A DNA stretch of 64,000 bases from NCBI RefSeq assembly GCF_000209165.1, contig NC_009068.1, forward strand, positions 2,728,001 to 2,792,000, read 5' to 3'. The position numbers were made by a program, and so were the translations under genes. This document shows, piece after piece, positions 60,390-64,000 of this stretch; the stretch's first letter is position 1; every line of letters starts with the position of its first letter. The stretch is from Scheffersomyces stipitis CBS 6054. Lineage: Eukaryota; Ascomycota; Pichiomycetes; Serinales; Debaryomycetaceae. The notes beneath the pieces are model-generated. The model was not told the DNA's origin and did no database searches. It worked only from the letters and a program-made list of their open reading frames with translations.

Positions 60390-62186
60390 ATGGATTCCGC
60401 CGTGGATCATGTACGGAATTATTATGAGGATACCCAGAGCCTTTATACTTTCACGGCGATTACAGTAACACCCTTGTCGTTGTTTGCTCTCAAAAAACTT
60501 GTACCTATTGCAATCTCCAAATCCCGAACCCAGTCTAAAATCGATGGCTCCAGGATACTCCTGGGGACTTTGGTAGCTCTTATCATGGTTCTTAATCTTA
60601 ATGTGTGGTTCTATCTTGTCAACAGTATTATCGAGTCTCATAATATATACAAGTCTGCTTCAGGTCCTTCATTCAATTTGTTGAACTCGCCTATTTCTGA
60701 GAAGATAGTCCTGTTGGAATATTCTGATCTCAAGATCCCCGGCTATTCTTTTATTGAAAAGGGTATCGACGACATCGAAAACTTCAAGTGTGGTGATGTT
60801 CGTTTCTACGACGACCATGGGGTTAAGACTTCCAAACCACAGAGCCTTGAACAAAAGAGAGATATGAAGATGATCAGAGACCAGGCACTCAGAATGAACA
60901 GCACAGGCGAATATCCCATTATCAGAAAATGCTTCTTTGACAAAGATGAGGAAAAAGAAGAAGACATTCTCAAGAAGAAGTGGTACAAGTTCGCAGGTTC
61001 TTCTACTTGGTTGGATAAGTACCAGGTGTATTTTCTTGTAAGTAGGGTTGTCTATAGTCACCGTTCCATTCGTAACAAACCAACTATCAGTATAGCCTAC
61101 GCACAAGTTTTTAACCGAAATTGGGAAGAATTACTAGACTACCAATTTCCACAGTCTGACCTTGTTTTCCCTGCTATTCTCCCAGTCGGTTTAGATGAAC
61201 ATCCCGAAGGAGCAAATGTCTATTTGGGAGCTGACGATCCTCGCGTAATTTTGAGAAACTATAACGATACCATTGGAGATACACAAGAGCAAGAGCCCGT
61301 CATAATTTATAACTCCTATCGAGCTGATATTGGCTGGAAGAGAGCTATTCATGTATATCGTCCATTGACAAATGCCAGAGAGGCTGTTCCAATGAGACTC
61401 GTCGGAAGGAAGCCCAGAAATAGGGAAAAGAACTGGGCTCCGTTCTTTGATGAAGATGCACTGTCCATCAACTTTGTCTACAGTTTTAATCCTTTGCGTA
61501 TTATCAAATGTGACTACAACAACGGAGACTGCAACAAGATTTCAGGAGCGCCGTTTGAAAAGAATGACGCCAGAGCTTTGAGAGGAGGAACCAACATTGT
61601 GCGTGTACCTGCTTCTTTCTTTCCTAAGCATCTTGCCGGAAAGAGAGAGTACTGGTTCGGTATTGCTCGTTCGCATGACAACGACTGTGGATGTATTAAG
61701 ACTATTTATCGCCCACACTCTTTTGTCATTTCCAAAGCGTACAATACCAACGACTACACGTTAGACTACGTCAGTTCATTGTTTGATTTTAATATCGATC
61801 CTCAAGCATGGAATGCAAAGCATGAGATGGCAAAGTGTACTGACAGTAAAAGCGTATTAATTCCCAACTCCATTGCATACTGGGATGTCGTTACAACAAA
61901 GAACAAGGAAGGAAAGGATCAACTTGAAGACATCATGGGTGTTACTTTCTCAGAAGCAGATAACAATAACCGTCTTATCCATGTCAAAGGATTCTTACAA
62001 CATCTCACAAGTATCTTCAGTGGTGAGAAGGAAATTATTGTTGACCACTACTCGCACTTTGAGACAGTGGAAGAGGAGAACAATTTGCTAAGTAAATGTG
62101 CAACTTCGCTTGCTCAACAGTACTGTAAGCTGACTGCGAAGAAGTTCAAATGGACTTTTGCGGAAGACGATAACAACAGCATATGA
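60390..62186 (+). CDS. beta-mannosyltransferase, BMT family
   Basis: The 598-residue type II membrane protein has an N-terminal anchor at about 56-77 (ILLGTLVALIMVLNLNVWFYL) and a lumenal domain. The domain matches the fungal BMT family (Bmt1-9 of Candida, AMR2 of Komagataella): NWAPFFDEDALSINFVYSF and PLRIIKC near residue 360, the GGTN block around 405, and FGIARSHDNDCGC followed by YRPHSF. These enzymes add beta-1,2-mannose to cell-wall mannan or lipid in the Golgi. Which BMT activity it has cannot be judged. Presence of a BMT supports a Candida-like yeast. Confidence 0.85.
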   Translation: MDSAVDHVRNYYEDTQSLYTFTAITVTPLSLFALKKLVPIAISKSRTQSKIDGSRILLGTLVALIMVLNLNVWFYLVNSIIESHNIYKSASGPSFNLLNSPISEKIVLLEYSDLKIPGYSFIEKGIDDIENFKCGDVRFYDDHGVKTSKPQSLEQKRDMKMIRDQALRMNSTGEYPIIRKCFFDKDEEKEEDILKKKWYKFAGSSTWLDKYQVYFLVSRVVYSHRSIRNKPTISIAYAQVFNRNWEELLDYQFPQSDLVFPAILPVGLDEHPEGANVYLGADDPRVILRNYNDTIGDTQEQEPVIIYNSYRADIGWKRAIHVYRPLTNAREAVPMRLVGRKPRNREKNWAPFFDEDALSINFVYSFNPLRIIKCDYNNGDCNKISGAPFEKNDARALRGGTNIVRVPASFFPKHLAGKREYWFGIARSHDNDCGCIKTIYRPHSFVISKAYNTNDYTLDYVSSLFDFNIDPQAWNAKHEMAKCTDSKSVLIPNSIAYWDVVTTKNKEGKDQLEDIMGVTFSEADNNNRLIHVKGFLQHLTSIFSGEKEIIVDHYSHFETVEEENNLLSKCATSLAQQYCKLTAKKFKWTFAEDDNNSI

Positions 62187-62989
62187 TTAGACTAACTTTA
62201 TATCAAAGAATAGCAGGAAATATTCCATTTTTATAATTGCATTATTACAAAAGGATTCCAGTAATTAATTCGGGAACTTCAAACGTGTTCAAATCATGAA
62301 AGTAAACTGAGGCTGAAAGTTGTAGAAATTCAGCTCGTAATATTCAAAATTTTCTATTTTATCAGTTCATCTTACTATGTTCGTAATGTATAAATTGCAA
62401 GACTCAAATTTGTATGCACTCCAAATCTGCCAGTAAAAATGAATCGTGAATCTGGTATTTTTAACAGTAGCAGAAATATATGGCACGAATATAAAAATTG
62501 TATAGTATGGATTGGCTGGTATTAACAATTTCAATAGTTGGTTTGAATATTTTTTAAGGTTAGGAAGAACCAATTCCGTCCCTAGTATAATTTTGTACTG
62601 GTGTTTGAACCAATTGCAGTTAATAGACTAAATAAAAGCATTGTAGAAACAAATGTCAGGATAATCTTATTGTAAGTGTGGATTTCAATTCTAGGCTACT
62701 TCTTGGGTTCGTTATGGTCTTGGAAATAGATTCTATCCCGAACCTAATGAGAGGACTCCTGAGTCAGAGATGGTGCCTGTGGAAGCTTGTTTTGGCTAAG
62801 GCGAGTACAAATATCTAACGATACCAAACGAAGAGATTTACTTGGAGGAAGCATTCGAATGAGCATACGATGGAACTGATATCGAAATATATATATATAT
62901 TGACTAAGAAGAAACCTTGACCAGTAAACATTGCAGAGGGCCCTACAGATACTACGATAACACTACCAAAAGAAGACTTTGAAAAATGG
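62187..62989. other. intergenic with repeat copy D
   Basis: Holds repeat copy D and a TA microsatellite (about 62889-62900). The bases from about 62760 may be the 5' flank or end of the transposon relic that follows. No gene is visible. Confidence 0.45.
62515..62582 (-). repeat. dispersed repeat, copy D
   Basis: On the plus strand it reads GCTGGTATTAACAATTTCAA, then TAGTTGGTTTGAATATTTTT, and ends ACCAATTCCGTCCC, aligning with copy C. A second GTTTGAACCAATTGC follows at 62603-62617. Confidence 0.5.
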
Positions 62990-64000
62990 TTTACGAAGAA
63001 GGTGTAATAGGGCAGCGAAGACCTTGTGCATTCAATTGCAAACTTCTTACACCTGAAGAAGAAGCGGAATAAGACTGTTGATGATGAGAATGATAAGACA
63101 TCTGAACCAAAGAAGCGTGGTAGTAAACCACTTCTCGTTGATGAACATAAAGACTTCGTGGAAAACGAGGTAAGAGAAAACGCAACTGTAACTCTTGAGA
63201 CATTTGAAGGGTCTCAAATAAACTTTTGGGAATGCAAGAGCCAAAGCTACAGTACATAATTTCGTAGCCAAGGTCCGTAAGCTTAATCTTGAAAGAATCT
63301 CGAAATGGACATTAAGAAGAAGTCTGGACGAGCTCTGACAAGAAAAACTTGAATGATCAAATGAATATAAAGATAAGCTTGATTTTAACTTGAATTTAGT
63401 CTCTGTAGGTGAAGCTGATTTCAACATTAACTTGAGACGTGAATATGGCTGGTCAGCAGTGGGTCAACTCTTACTGTCCCTATGACTTGCGGTCTCAACG
63501 TTATTTTTTTCTTGGTGCCATATATCCTCAAGGTTGTATCGAGTTAAAGAATAGAGCACCAGTATCGTCCAATAGAAAGAGTAAACTTGACAGTGGTAAG
63601 AATGAATCTGACGCAGCAAGCAAATACACAATAGCTAACCACTTCTATCACTTCATATAGTCTATCATTCAACAAGTGAAAGATAACCCCGAGTTCTTTG
63701 GGAGACTTGAAATATTTGATTCTTGATTATCGCCGCTATCTACAAGTACGGTGATATTCAATTGCTAGTTTCTTTGAGTGGACTTGAACTTGTGTTCTTG
63801 CCTCCATATTTTCCTAGCTTGAATGCTACCGAAGAGTTTTGGTTGGTGTGCAAAAGTAAAGTCAAGAGAACATGTTTGAGCAGTAAGGACCAATTGACAT
63901 GTAGGGCCAAAGAAGTTATTCAATCAATTGCACGGGAGACGAAGGATTCTATAGTCATGCTTCGAGAAATTTCCAATCGGGGTTAGAAGAGGAGCTATTC
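62990..64000 (+). pseudogene. decayed Tc1/mariner-like transposase, cut by window end
   Basis: Frame fragments in order resemble a DDE_3/Tc1-mariner transposase. They are an N-terminal helix-turn-helix region with KRGSKPLLVDEHKDFVE (about 63110-63165) and ENATVTLETFEG, a catalytic start GEADFNINLRREYGW (about 63409-63453), then FLGAIYPQG, and a C-terminal LPPYFPSLNATEEFW with KSKVKR (63805-63870). Frame changes and stops separate them. The first catalytic aspartate (normally DE.G..) reads GEADF, and the DNA.IH block reads IIAAIYK, so two of the three acidic residues are lost. The element is dead. Its ends are not defined, and copy D lies just upstream. Confidence 0.7.

Overview
This window is yeast nuclear DNA from the Saccharomycotina, most likely a member of the CTG-Ser clade such as Scheffersomyces, Debaryomyces or Candida. 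The evidence is compact genes on both strands, a few introns with GTATGT/GTAAGT donors and TACTAAC branch points just before the acceptor, TTG-dominated leucine codons (SNU13 has 13 TTG, 1 CTC, no CTG), and a beta-mannosyltransferase (BMT) gene typical of Candida-like yeasts. Species and genetic code are inferences; all translations discussed here are of uncertain residue (Leu or Ser) at CTG codons.

Left part (1-31 kb): an empty 1.7 kb stretch; a SUN-family cell-wall protein; a spliced DUF2235 hydrolase whose nucleophile codon is split by its intron; RIP1 (Rieske protein, spliced); HUL4 (HECT ligase); a DDB1/MMS1-type propeller protein; NUP85; VMA3 (spliced, 14-base first exon); SNU13; URB2; GEF1; an ATF-type alcohol acetyltransferase; a small unrecognised acidic protein; and the vacuolar syntaxin VAM3.

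Middle (31-45 kb): a Kex2-processed secreted repeat protein resembling Candida OP4; POL1 with an MCB box; SNF5; a heavily frameshifted relic of VTA1; an ADH6/7-like zinc alcohol dehydrogenase; and AYR1.

Right part (45-64 kb): a DUF1399/glycine-rich (GRDP-like) protein with a Gly/Cys tail; BSD2; CTP1 (spliced, 15-base first exon); TFA1; HCM1 with an MCB-like cluster; BUD31; an intron-containing tRNA-Ser(CGA); an SSO-type syntaxin; a small inverted-repeat element; a BMT-family mannosyltransferase; and a decayed Tc1/mariner-like transposase at the edge.

The gene set is ordinary housekeeping: respiration, vacuole and secretory traffic, splicing, transcription, replication. The parts that merit a second look are between the genes: a 10-mer (AATAGCGAGA) present three times in each of two promoters, a GCGACATTT motif shared by four promoters, a diverged dispersed-repeat family with at least four copies, a MITE-like inverted repeat, and two gene relics (VTA1 and the transposase).
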